DNA of 5,334 bases from Bifidobacterium breve (GCA_945907055.1 CAMDSG010000125.1:1-5334), one strand, 5' to 3'. Counted from the stretch's first letter, positions 1-5,334 are shown. Translations and numbers: made by a program. Notes: a model not told the origin generated them from the letters alone.

Positions 1-960
1 GGTGTTGCTATGAACGTCACCGCGGCTGGATCTTCTCTCCCCGGCTTCCTCACTGCATGGCCACGCGGTGGGGTTCGCCCGGAGACCTCATTACTCAATT
101 ACGCGGCCAATGATGTGACCCCGAATAACTCTGTGATGTCGGTCAGTGCCGGAGGAGCGATCGACTTCTTCGCCAATCAAGGCTGCCCATCCCTCGTTGT
201 GGATGTGGTTGGGTGGTTTGCTAGCGGAACCGGCACAGTTGGCGGCTTTAATGGCGTGGCGCCGACGCGTCTGCTCGATACTCGCTCGACTGGAGACGGA
301 AGTTGTGTCACCTCGCCGCGTTTACTGGCTGTTGTGAATGTCGCCGGGGTGCCAGTAACTGCGAGTTCAGTGGCCTTGAATGTAACGGTAACCAACAGCG
401 ATTTACCTGGCTATGTGACTCTCTGGCCAGCGGGGGCTTCGCGGCCAAATTCGTCAACAGTAAATTTTGTAGCGGGAGAAGTGCGAGCAAACGCGACTGT
501 CTCGAAGATAGGCGCACTCGGTGCTATCAGCATCTTCTCGAGCGGTGGTTGCCCTCACATTGTTGTTGATCTCGTTGGTTGGTTTGATGGTGGGGCTTCA
601 TTTGGGGTTGGTGGAGTAGCTGCCGTAACGCCATATCGCGTTCTAGATACGCGCAGTGCGAGCAATACAGAGGGCTGCCTGCGTGGTTATCGGGCAGTCA
701 CTATGGCTGGTGTGCCCGGGAGTGGAGTGCCATTTGATGCAACAGCAGTCTTACTCAATATCACGGTTGTCTCTCCGAACGCCTCGGGTTATGTAACTGC
801 ATTCCCAGACCTCGCAACACCACCAACTGCATCAAACCTTAATTTTCGTGCCGGTCAGGTTGTGGCAAACGGAGTCTGGGTAAAGGTGAACTCTGATAAC
901 CATCGCGTAACGCTCTTCGCTAGTGGGGGCTGCCCGCATGTCGTAGTCGACATAGTTGGT
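1..960 (+). repeat. Tandem protein-level repeat (LLDTRS...VVDVVGWF modules)
   Basis: Three tandem modules are visible in translation: a 5'-truncated one ending near base 225, one at about 238-585 (116 residues) and one at about 595-960 (122 residues). Each complete unit runs: TPYR/APTR then LLDTRS or VLDTRS, a Cys 8-9 residues on, AGVP, ALNVTV or LLNITV, GYVT, a Pro-rich turn, LNF or VNF, AN, then FxSGGCPHxVVDxVGWF. The two Cys per unit are placed to form an intramodule disulfide. The last unit ends in VVDIVGAA, losing the WF, where it passes into the linker before the hydrolase domain. The DNA copies have diverged, so this is an old protein repeat rather than a recent duplication. Such modules occur in exported actinobacterial proteins. 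A cell-surface or glycan-binding role is inference. Confidence 0.8.
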
Positions 961-1950
961 GCCGCAGTCTCATCAATGCAGCCAGCGCCTGCATCAGCAA
1001 CTGTCACTACTCAAGCAGTATCAGGAGTAAAATGGCCAGATGTAAGCGACCCCGCAGTGATGACAGATGGCGGGAAATACTACGTATTTGCCTCTAATAC
1101 GAATGTGCGCAATATTCCCGTCCGCACTGTCACCGACCTAACGCGTACCTACACATCTAGCTCATGGGAACAGGCAACAAGCGAAGCAATGCCGACTCGC
1201 CCATCATGGGCAAGACAAGATGAAAAAACCCTTTGGGCACCCACAGTAGCGAAGCTCGCGCCAAATTTCTACGTCATGTACTTCGCTGCCAATCGACCAA
1301 ACGCACCGCAGCCTTGGAATCCGCAGTGCATAGGCCGCGCGTTTGCGTCGCTTCCACAGGGCCCGTATACGCCAGAGACTGCACCACTTACATGCGGGAT
1401 TGAAGGAACCGGTGGAGCGCTCGACCCTGAGTATTTTCGCGACCCCGTCTCTAATACGTCATATCTACTCGCAGCGTTTAGCGACACGTCGTTCTCGATA
1501 CATGTAATGCCAGTAGATACTTGGGGTGCGCCAATACAGCAGAGTGACGCAGCGCCGCCACGCGTTATCGAACTACGAAGAGCGCTCGTTGGAAAGCAGA
1601 CTCCGCCCGAGCCAGGCTTTATTGAGAATCCATCGATGGTCTATGACGCCGCTACCGGTACTTACCTTCTCTCTTATTCATATGGCGACTGGAATACTGC
1701 TAATTACTCAACCGGCGTAGTGAGGTGCTCCTCGCCGGTGGGTCCGTGCTCGCTTCAGAGCACAACCCCATGGTTGGCTAGTGGAAATTCGCGCACCGGC
1801 ACTGGAGGCTTATCTTTCTTTGCGGGGCTCGACGGGTCCACGCGTGCCGTATACGCCTCTTGGCCGCAAGGGCATGAAGCGCAGGGCGGCTACTGGCGCG
1901 CAGGAAGCCTTGCAGCCGTTGCGACCGGAGCGGTACCGACGCTTAGGTAA
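1..1950 (+). CDS. Secreted repeat protein with C-terminal GH43-type glycoside hydrolase domain (5'-partial)
   Basis: The frame is open from base 1 and the first visible residues lie inside a repeat, so the true start is upstream and the ATG at 10 is internal. Numbering from the codon at base 1, residues 1 to about 320 are two and a half copies of a beta-rich module. Residues about 343-649 look like a GH43-family five-bladed propeller, which typically hydrolyses arabinan- or xylan-type glycans. The support is Asp350 in SDPAV (general base), WAP at 412, CIGRAF followed by GPYTP near 443-456, Asp475 in LDPEYF (pKa modulator) and Glu542 in FIENPS (general acid). Cysteine pairs (443/465, 576/583) suggest an oxidising, extracellular location. 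There is no LPXTG motif or terminal membrane helix, and the protein ends in VPTLR. The signal peptide must lie upstream of the window. Substrate cannot be read from the sequence. GH43 or a closely related propeller family is likely; the exact subfamily is unknown. The gene converges on the minus-strand tRNA and operon. Confidence 0.85.
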   Translation, partial: GVAMNVTAAGSSLPGFLTAWPRGGVRPETSLLNYAANDVTPNNSVMSVSAGGAIDFFANQGCPSLVVDVVGWFASGTGTVGGFNGVAPTRLLDTRSTGDGSCVTSPRLLAVVNVAGVPVTASSVALNVTVTNSDLPGYVTLWPAGASRPNSSTVNFVAGEVRANATVSKIGALGAISIFSSGGCPHIVVDLVGWFDGGASFGVGGVAAVTPYRVLDTRSASNTEGCLRGYRAVTMAGVPGSGVPFDATAVLLNITVVSPNASGYVTAFPDLATPPTASNLNFRAGQVVANGVWVKVNSDNHRVTLFASGGCPHVVVDIVGAAVSSMQPAPASATVTTQAVSGVKWPDVSDPAVMTDGGKYYVFASNTNVRNIPVRTVTDLTRTYTSSSWEQATSEAMPTRPSWARQDEKTLWAPTVAKLAPNFYVMYFAANRPNAPQPWNPQCIGRAFASLPQGPYTPETAPLTCGIEGTGGALDPEYFRDPVSNTSYLLAAFSDTSFSIHVMPVDTWGAPIQQSDAAPPRVIELRRALVGKQTPPEPGFIENPSMVYDAATGTYLLSYSYGDWNTANYSTGVVRCSSPVGPCSLQSTTPWLASGNSRTGTGGLSFFAGLDGSTRAVYASWPQGHEAQGGYWRAGSLAAVATGAVPTLR

Positions 1951-1961
1951 TTCTGATCATT

Positions 1962-1977
1962 AGAAATCGCGATTTCT
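1962..1977. repeat. 16-bp perfect palindrome
   Basis: AGAAATCG is followed directly by its reverse complement CGATTTCT, with no loop. It lies 11 bases after the stop of the hydrolase gene and 9 bases before the terminator hairpin. With no loop it is a poor RNA hairpin but a plausible site for a dimeric DNA-binding protein. No promoter is visible next to it, so a function is not assigned. Confidence 0.5.
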
Positions 1978-1986
1978 GTAACGCGA

Positions 1987-2012
1987 AAACGGCGCCCCTA
2001 GAGGCGCCGTTT
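1987..2012. terminator. Bidirectional intrinsic terminator between the hydrolase gene and tRNA-Pro
   Basis: A perfect 10-bp stem AAACGGCGCC / GGCGCCGTTT encloses the 6-base loop CCTAGA. It begins 37 bases after the hydrolase stop codon. On the plus strand it is followed by a short TTTA. Read on the minus strand it follows the tRNA 3' end and runs into TTTTC. It therefore sits where two converging transcripts must both stop. The U tracts are short, as is common in Actinobacteria. Confidence 0.75.
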
Positions 2013-2016
2013 ACTA

Positions 2017-2093
2017 TGGTCGGGATGCCGGGATTTGAACCCGGGGCCTCAGCGTCCCGAACGCTGCGCGCTGCCAAACTGCGCTACATCCCG
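2017..2093 (-). tRNA. tRNA-Pro(CGG), CCA encoded
   Basis: The full cloverleaf can be drawn on the minus strand. The acceptor stem is CGGGATG / CATCCCG (2093-2087 with 2027-2021) and the D stem is GCGC / GCGC. The anticodon stem CAGCG / CGCTG has the loop TTCGGGA, the variable loop has 5 bases, and the T stem CCGGG / CCCGG has the loop TTCAAAT. The anticodon is CGG (2059-2057), reading the proline codon CCG, and is followed by G37 as is usual in tRNA-Pro. The discriminator base is A (2020), followed by an encoded CCA (2019-2017). Every stem is fully paired, so the gene looks intact and functional. Confidence 0.97.
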
Positions 2094-2104
2094 AAGGGGT
2101 GGTG

Positions 2105-2110
2105 ATTGTA
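2105..2110 (-). promoter_or_regulatory. Probable -10 element of the tRNA-Pro gene
   Basis: TACAAT on the minus strand is a near-consensus -10 hexamer. It ends 11 bases before the mature tRNA 5' end, giving a short 5' leader for RNase P to remove. It lies in the 28-base gap between the receiver gene and the tRNA. The corresponding -35 region would fall inside the end of the receiver gene, and no good TTGACA-like match is visible there. The tRNA may also be reached by read-through from the upstream operon, as no terminator separates them. Confidence 0.5.
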
Positions 2111-2121
2111 TCCGGAGCGCT

Positions 2122-2529
2122 TCAGGCGTCCTCGGAGGTCGGAGAAACCGCTGCGGCCTCTAACGGCGATAGGAGCTTCTTGATTGTCCGCCTTAGCAAG
2201 CCAGCGTCAACCGGCTTGACGAGCATGGCGTCTGCCTCTGTGCGAGTTGCGAGGAATCGATCCGCCTCGCGGTCAAGGAGGAGAAGAATAGGGGTATCGG
2301 GGAGACGCCCGGCCCCTGCCTCAAGGCGAAGGTCAAGGGCCACTGCTATCCCGCCCATGTTTGCTATCTGCAGATCAAGGATGACTAGGTCTGGAGAGTT
2401 GCTTAAGACAGCACCTCTGACGTCCTGACCGCGCTCGACCTCGATGACTGACTGCCCTGGGCCCGTGAGGCTGGTTCGAACTTGGTCTCTAACCCAGGAG
2501 GCTTCTGCGGCAACAAGAATTTTGGTCAC
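2122..2529 (-). CDS. Stand-alone response-regulator receiver domain protein, atypical active site
   Basis: This is a 135-residue single-domain CheY-like receiver with a short acidic tail and no output domain. The start is the GTG at 2529: it begins beta-1 (TKILVA) directly, and an in-frame TGA lies upstream with no other start codon between. Aligned by eye to CheY, the phosphoacceptor Asp is D52 in LVILDLQ and the conserved Lys is K105 in LVKP. The first acidic-pocket Asp is Ala8, the second is Glu9, the switch Thr is Leu85 and the switch aromatic is Met102. Phosphorylation is thus possible, but Mg binding and the usual conformational switch are weakened. No histidine kinase is in the window. 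The gene follows ATPase B by 66 bases on the same strand, so the receiver may act with the two ATPases; that link is inferred from position only. Confidence 0.85.
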   Translation of the reverse strand: MTKILVAAEASWVRDQVRTSLTGPGQSVIEVERGQDVRGAVLSNSPDLVILDLQIANMGGIAVALDLRLEAGAGRLPDTPILLLLDREADRFLATRTEADAMLVKPVDAGLLRRTIKKLLSPLEAAAVSPTSEDA

Positions 2530-2536
2530 GCTCCTG

Positions 2537-2542
2537 ACGTTA
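2537..2542 (-). promoter_or_regulatory. Possible leaderless -10 element for the receiver gene
   Basis: TAACGT on the minus strand fits the actinobacterial TANNNT -10 pattern and ends exactly 7 bases before the GTG start. This is the spacing expected when transcription begins at or next to the start codon. The only Shine-Dalgarno-like string, AGGAG, ends one base before the GTG and is too close to work normally, which also favours leaderless initiation. No clear -35 is seen. Confidence 0.35.
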
Positions 2543-2595
2543 CCGGCATTTTCATGTTGGGGGCAGATTCAGGGATGCTCTGGTTAGGGGAGGGC

Positions 2596-3786
2596 TCAGG
2601 CAGGAGCGACAAAGATCAGGGCTGCTATTTCGTCAAGGGCCTCAATGCTGTGAACGTCCCTCGCTAAAAAAGGCACGAAGGCCACTGCTGCTCCACGCCC
2701 GAGTCTGAGCTGAACGCCGTCAAGGTTGTGGCGTTCCCTCGACCCCACGCTCTGGAAATCGGCGAGCACGTCTAGGTACTGGGACAGCCTGTCTCTCGCC
2801 GAGGCGGGTGCAGTCTCTGTTGCGGGTAGTCCCCTTAGTGCTGCTGCCCGTGAGCGCAGAGTATCCCCATGCTCACTCCCAAACATTGGGTGCACTCGAT
2901 TCACAATTAACCCTGAGACGCGATACCCGTGGTCCCCGATGCGCTCCGCAAAATACTCTGCCTCCTCGACAGCGTCTCGGCGAGGTGAGGTGATTAATAC
3001 AAATTGAGTTGTGCTCTCAGCGATGAGCGCGCGCACACTCATGGCTCGCTCCCTGAAACCCTCCTCCATGCCCTCAAAGGCGCGGAAGAATGCGACTATG
3101 TCGTCTACGACCTCGGCCCCGATAACTCGACTGATAGCCCGCACCAAAGTCTGTACGGCCACCCCTGCAGCGCGGAAACCGGTTCGAGCTGGTGCAGTGA
3201 TTACACGAAACACACGATTGTTAAGTAGGCGTAGTAATCGTTCAGGGGCGTCTAGAAAATCAAGAGCGTTGCGGCTTGGAGGCGTGTCAACAACTATTAG
3301 GTCATAATCTCCGCACTGTGAGAGCTCGTGGAGTTTCTCCATAGCCATGTACTCCTGCGTTCCGCCGAGCGCCGAGGAAATAGAGCGATAGAAACTATTC
3401 GCGAGGATGCGTTCTGACTGCTCGACCCCATCTGCGTAACGAGCAACAAGTGCATCAAATGTTGCTTTTGGGTCGAGCATCATCGCAGAGAGTTGCCCGC
3501 TGGTGGAGTCGTCAGATCGCATCCAGAGATGCTCATCGATAATGACGGGATCAGGGGCGAGCCCAGGGAGGCCAAGTGCATCAGCAAGGCGTTTTGCAGG
3601 GTCAATCGTGACGACAATGCTGCGCTTTCCACTTCGAGCGGCCTGAATCGCCAACGCTGCGGCGGTAGTGGTCTTACCTACGCCACCGCTCCCAGCGCAG
3701 ATGATGACATGAGACTCCGCGAGGAGAGATGTGAAAGTGATCGCCGCTTCATGGTCTGCGGTATCTGCCAAGTCTGCCTTATTCAT
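2596..3786 (-). CDS. ArsA/Get3-family ATPase, subunit B (Rv3680-like)
   Basis: This is a 396-residue soluble P-loop ATPase of the SIMIBI class. Numbering from the ATG at 3786, the deviant Walker A is GSGGVGKTT (32-40). It has the Walker Lys38 but Ser33 where ArsA, Get3 and MinD have the signature lysine. Switch I is TIDPAK with Asp62, equivalent to the catalytic Asp of Get3. Switch II is VVDTPPSRN with Asp167. The adenine-side Asn is N296 in LIVNRV. Residues about 195-245 form a hydrophobic helical stretch like the client-binding region of Get3. There is no CxxC zinc motif and no arsenite-binding cysteine set, so arsenite export is not supported. I prefer the ATG at 3786 because GGGGG lies 5 bases upstream; a GTG at 3804 would add six residues but has no ribosome binding site. 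It overlaps subunit A by 8 bp. The mycobacterial Rv3679-Rv3680 pair, described as Get3 homologues, is the closest match I recall. Confidence 0.88.
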   Translation of the reverse strand: MNKADLADTADHEAAITFTSLLAESHVIICAGSGGVGKTTTAAALAIQAARSGKRSIVVTIDPAKRLADALGLPGLAPDPVIIDEHLWMRSDDSTSGQLSAMMLDPKATFDALVARYADGVEQSERILANSFYRSISSALGGTQEYMAMEKLHELSQCGDYDLIVVDTPPSRNALDFLDAPERLLRLLNNRVFRVITAPARTGFRAAGVAVQTLVRAISRVIGAEVVDDIVAFFRAFEGMEEGFRERAMSVRALIAESTTQFVLITSPRRDAVEEAEYFAERIGDHGYRVSGLIVNRVHPMFGSEHGDTLRSRAAALRGLPATETAPASARDRLSQYLDVLADFQSVGSRERHNLDGVQLRLGRGAAVAFVPFLARDVHSIEALDEIAALIFVAPA

Positions 3787-4801
3787 TCTTGCCCCCAGGT
3801 TCACCGATGAGTGGATCAGGTAGCAACTCGATCTGAGCGCTGAGTGCGTCAGCGAGTCTCTCTATTTGAGGAAATCCAATCTCGCCATCAAATAGGTAAG
3901 GGAGGCGCAACTGTGGAATCGGAAGCGACTTAGAAAGTTCGTCAGCTTGATGCGATTGCACCCGACTTCGCGCATGTCGAAATGAAACAGCGGCTGCAAT
4001 GTCACTGATCTCCATAGTACTGAGCGGATACCCAGAGACTTGAGCGTCGAGTGATATGGATTCCTGAAGTGCAGTGTGATCAAAGAGGTCTGGGTTGCGC
4101 AGATCGTTCTCGGATGTGATGGCGAGGTCGTCCGTATAGATGCCGTTGACGATAATTGGCCCCAGTGCCACGCCGACTCGGTCTTCTAGCGCAAATGCCG
4201 TCTCAATCGCTTCTCTAACAGGAGTCTCTTCGGGGGTTGTCACGAGCATTACCTGCGCACGACTTGGATCGGAGAGCATCGCTACAACGTCGCTTGCTTG
4301 GGTTTTAATCGGACCAACGCCTACTGCCTCAAGCAATCCGAGAGGAGAGGTGAGGAAGGAGACTGCGTGCCCTGCAGCGGGGGCATCCACGAGGATCAAA
4401 TCGAATGCCTTACTCTGCTCGAGGCCCTTGATCTTCCCCAACACCAAGATGTCCTTCATCCCTGGGACCGCTGTGGCGACAATCTCAAGGATCCCTGAAG
4501 CGTTGAGCCGGCGGGCGATTCGACCTAGTCCATTGCCTTGAAGCCATTCGGAGAGTGCTGCGTCAGGGGTTAGGGTCCTTGCGCTAATACCTTTGGACAA
4601 TACGATCTCTTCATACTCCAGATCATTTACACCAAACGCCTTTGAGAGCCCAGATTTGCCTTCTACCTCAGCAATGAGAACACTCAATCCGGACCGCGCC
4701 GCTACGACCGCTAACGCGGCCACGACGGTCGTCTTTCCGACACCGCCCTTGCCGGCCACGATGATCACCCTCGCGGTGGTACAGAATCGCCGCTGATCCA
4801 T
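3779..4801 (-). CDS. ArsA/Get3-family ATPase, subunit A (Rv3679-like)
   Basis: This is a 340-residue soluble ATPase and the first gene of the minus-strand operon. The P-loop GKGGVGKTT (17-25) carries both the signature Lys18 and the Walker Lys23. Switch I reads EVEGKSG, so Glu47 and Gly48 replace the Asp-Pro of Get3 and ArsA. Switch II is VDAPAAGH (138-145), close to the DTAPTGH of Get3. Asn219 in IIVNG is the likely adenine contact. There is one Cys in the whole protein and no CxxC. EVEG in switch I is, as I recall, also seen in mycobacterial Rv3679. A role in handling hydrophobic or tail-anchored clients is suggested by homology but not shown here. The ATG at 4801 is preceded by an in-frame TAG with no other start codon between, and there is no Shine-Dalgarno sequence. 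The 3' end overlaps ATPase B, supporting a heteromeric complex. Confidence 0.88.
   Translation of the reverse strand: MDQRRFCTTARVIIVAGKGGVGKTTVVAALAVVAARSGLSVLIAEVEGKSGLSKAFGVNDLEYEEIVLSKGISARTLTPDAALSEWLQGNGLGRIARRLNASGILEIVATAVPGMKDILVLGKIKGLEQSKAFDLILVDAPAAGHAVSFLTSPLGLLEAVGVGPIKTQASDVVAMLSDPSRAQVMLVTTPEETPVREAIETAFALEDRVGVALGPIIVNGIYTDDLAITSENDLRNPDLFDHTALQESISLDAQVSGYPLSTMEISDIAAAVSFRHARSRVQSHQADELSKSLPIPQLRLPYLFDGEIGFPQIERLADALSAQIELLPDPLIGEPGGKNE
3792..3796 (-). promoter_or_regulatory. Ribosome binding site for ATPase B, deciding its start
   Basis: GGGGG on the minus strand lies 5 bases before the ATG at 3786, inside the last codons of ATPase A. The alternative GTG at 3804 has no purine-rich string before it. 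The ATGAATAA overlap of start B and stop A suggests coupled translation and near-equal amounts of the two subunits. Confidence 0.5.
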
Positions 4802-4809
4802 TAACCGTG

Positions 4810-4815
4810 ATGCTA
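4810..4815 (-). promoter_or_regulatory. Possible leaderless -10 element for the ATPase operon
   Basis: TAGCAT on the minus strand fits TANNNT and ends 8 bases before the ATG at 4801. No Shine-Dalgarno sequence precedes that ATG, so a transcript starting at or near it is plausible. A -35 element is not evident. The hexamer lies within the 25-base gap shared with the divergent NfeD-like gene. Confidence 0.35.
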
Positions 4816-4816
4816 C

Positions 4817-4821
4817 GGGAG
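4817..4821 (+). promoter_or_regulatory. Ribosome binding site of the NfeD-like gene
   Basis: GGGAG lies 5 bases before the GTG at 4827. A TAA in the same frame directly abuts that GTG (4824-4826), so translation cannot start earlier. Together these fix the start of the gene. Confidence 0.65.
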
Positions 4822-4826
4822 ACTAA

Positions 4827-5334
4827 GTGCCACACTTCAGACGACTACTAACAATTCTTTTAGGGGCAGGCTTCATCATCGCCGGGTTAGCCCCGCTTGC
4901 AGGCGCCCGTAGTGCTGCCTCTCCTAGTGCCGCCCCGCCATCGAGTGGACGCGGTGGCGTGATCGTGGTGCAGGTGAAGGGGCTTATTGACCCACCAAAT
5001 ATCGAGATCATGATGGGTGCTATTCGCGAGGCCAACAAGACTCGCGCCTCGGTTGTGGTTATCAACCTCGACTCAACGGGTGCGGTGGATGTTGATCTCA
5101 ACCCTCTTCTCAAGATGATTAGGGAATCGAGAGTGGCAATCACGACATGGATTGGGCCGTCTGGCAGCGAAGCTAAGGGGAGTGCCGCAGTAATCGCATC
5201 AGCCTCAGCGATTCTTGGAGTAGGAACCGGCGCCCATATTGGCCCTGCCTCTCCCATGCGACGGGACACCGATACTCCAAACTCTTTACAGACGAGTGCA
5301 CTACTCGCAGCCGAGGCTTTAAGAGTTGGGCGTA
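4827..5334 (+). CDS. NfeD/ClpP-class membrane serine-protease-like protein (3'-partial)
   Basis: A GTG start with a good ribosome binding site opens a frame that runs off the window after 169 codons. Residues 1 to about 30 form a signal peptide: basic PHFRR, a hydrophobic core (LLTILL to LAPLA) and small residues around AGARSA for cleavage. The rest matches the N-terminal crotonase/ClpP-like domain of NfeD proteins. VIVVQVKGLID is beta-1, followed by an amphipathic helix and VVVINLDSTG where family members usually have LDTPGG. Then come TTWIGPSGS and, 20 residues on, GTGAHIGPASP, matching the family's APGT-IGAA-P block. A gapless alignment puts Gly118 at the usual catalytic Ser (GA-x-AASAG), with Ser119 next to it, so activity is doubtful. 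Later membrane segments and the OB-fold would lie outside the window. The gene is divergent from the ATPase operon, 25 bp away. Confidence 0.75.
   Translation, partial: MPHFRRLLTILLGAGFIIAGLAPLAGARSAASPSAAPPSSGRGGVIVVQVKGLIDPPNIEIMMGAIREANKTRASVVVINLDSTGAVDVDLNPLLKMIRESRVAITTWIGPSGSEAKGSAAVIASASAILGVGTGAHIGPASPMRRDTDTPNSLQTSALLAAEALRVGR

Noticed and set aside
10..12. ATG at position 10 as the start of the repeat/hydrolase protein
   Set aside because: The codons before it stay open to the window edge and GVAMNVTAAG aligns with the middle of the repeat module, where the next copy reads SVALNVTVTN. It is an internal Met.
2099..2428. A 109-codon plus-strand frame opposite the receiver gene
   Set aside because: The product is a low-complexity Arg/Ser/Ala-rich sequence typical of an antisense frame, and the opposite strand encodes a clear receiver fold.
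3787..3804. GTG at 3804 as the start of ATPase B
   Set aside because: There is no ribosome binding site before it, while the ATG at 3786 has GGGGG at a suitable distance and gives a compact 8-bp overlap with ATPase A. It cannot be fully excluded.
4140..4541. A 133-codon plus-strand frame opposite ATPase A
   Set aside because: It has no motif and no ribosome binding site, and it covers the region encoding the switch II motif and flanking sequence of ATPase A.
2596..4801. Arsenite efflux (ArsA) function for the two ATPases
   Set aside because: Homology is to the ArsA superfamily only. The arsenite-binding cysteines are missing, there is no ArsB, ArsD or ArsR gene in the window, and the two-gene layout matches the Rv3679-Rv3680 type instead.
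4823..5269. A 148-codon open frame on the minus strand opposite the NfeD-like gene
   Set aside because: Its translation has no recognisable motif and it lies entirely opposite a frame with a signal peptide, ribosome binding site and family motifs. It is a shadow of that gene.

Overview
The window looks like a piece of an actinobacterial (Actinomycetota) genome of moderate GC content. Three things point there: a secreted protein with LLDTRS / VVDVVGWF repeats of the kind common in Acidimicrobiia and other Actinobacteria, a tandem pair of unequal ArsA/Get3-like ATPases resembling the mycobacterial Rv3679-Rv3680 pair, and frequent GTG starts with possible leaderless promoters. An Acidimicrobiia (Ilumatobacteraceae-like) host is my best guess; the sequence does not prove it.

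Layout. Positions 1-1950 (+) hold the 3' part of a large exported protein: two and a half cysteine-containing beta-rich repeats followed by a C-terminal five-bladed-propeller glycoside hydrolase domain of the GH43 type with all three expected acidic residues. The short gap after it (1951-2016) contains a 16-bp perfect palindrome and a strong GC hairpin that can terminate transcription from both sides. A tRNA-Pro(CGG) gene lies on the minus strand at 2017-2093 with its own likely promoter. The minus strand then carries, in transcription order from the right, ArsA-like ATPase A (4801-3779), ArsA-like ATPase B (3786-2596, overlapping A by 8 bp) and a stand-alone receiver domain (2529-2122). Divergent from these, 25 bp away, is the start of an NfeD/ClpP-class membrane serine-protease-like gene (4827 to beyond the window end, +).

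How they may work together. The two ATPases are translationally overlapped and almost certainly form a heteromer. Subunit A keeps the signature lysine of the deviant P-loop but has Glu in place of the switch I Asp. Subunit B keeps that Asp but has Ser in place of the signature lysine. The receiver encoded after them has a phosphorylatable Asp but lacks several switch residues, so it may be an atypical regulator or partner of the ATPases. The NfeD-like protein starts with a signal peptide and appears to lack the usual catalytic serine. The GH43-type protein converges on this cluster and is probably functionally unrelated. No CRISPR array, insertion sequence or integrase is visible.
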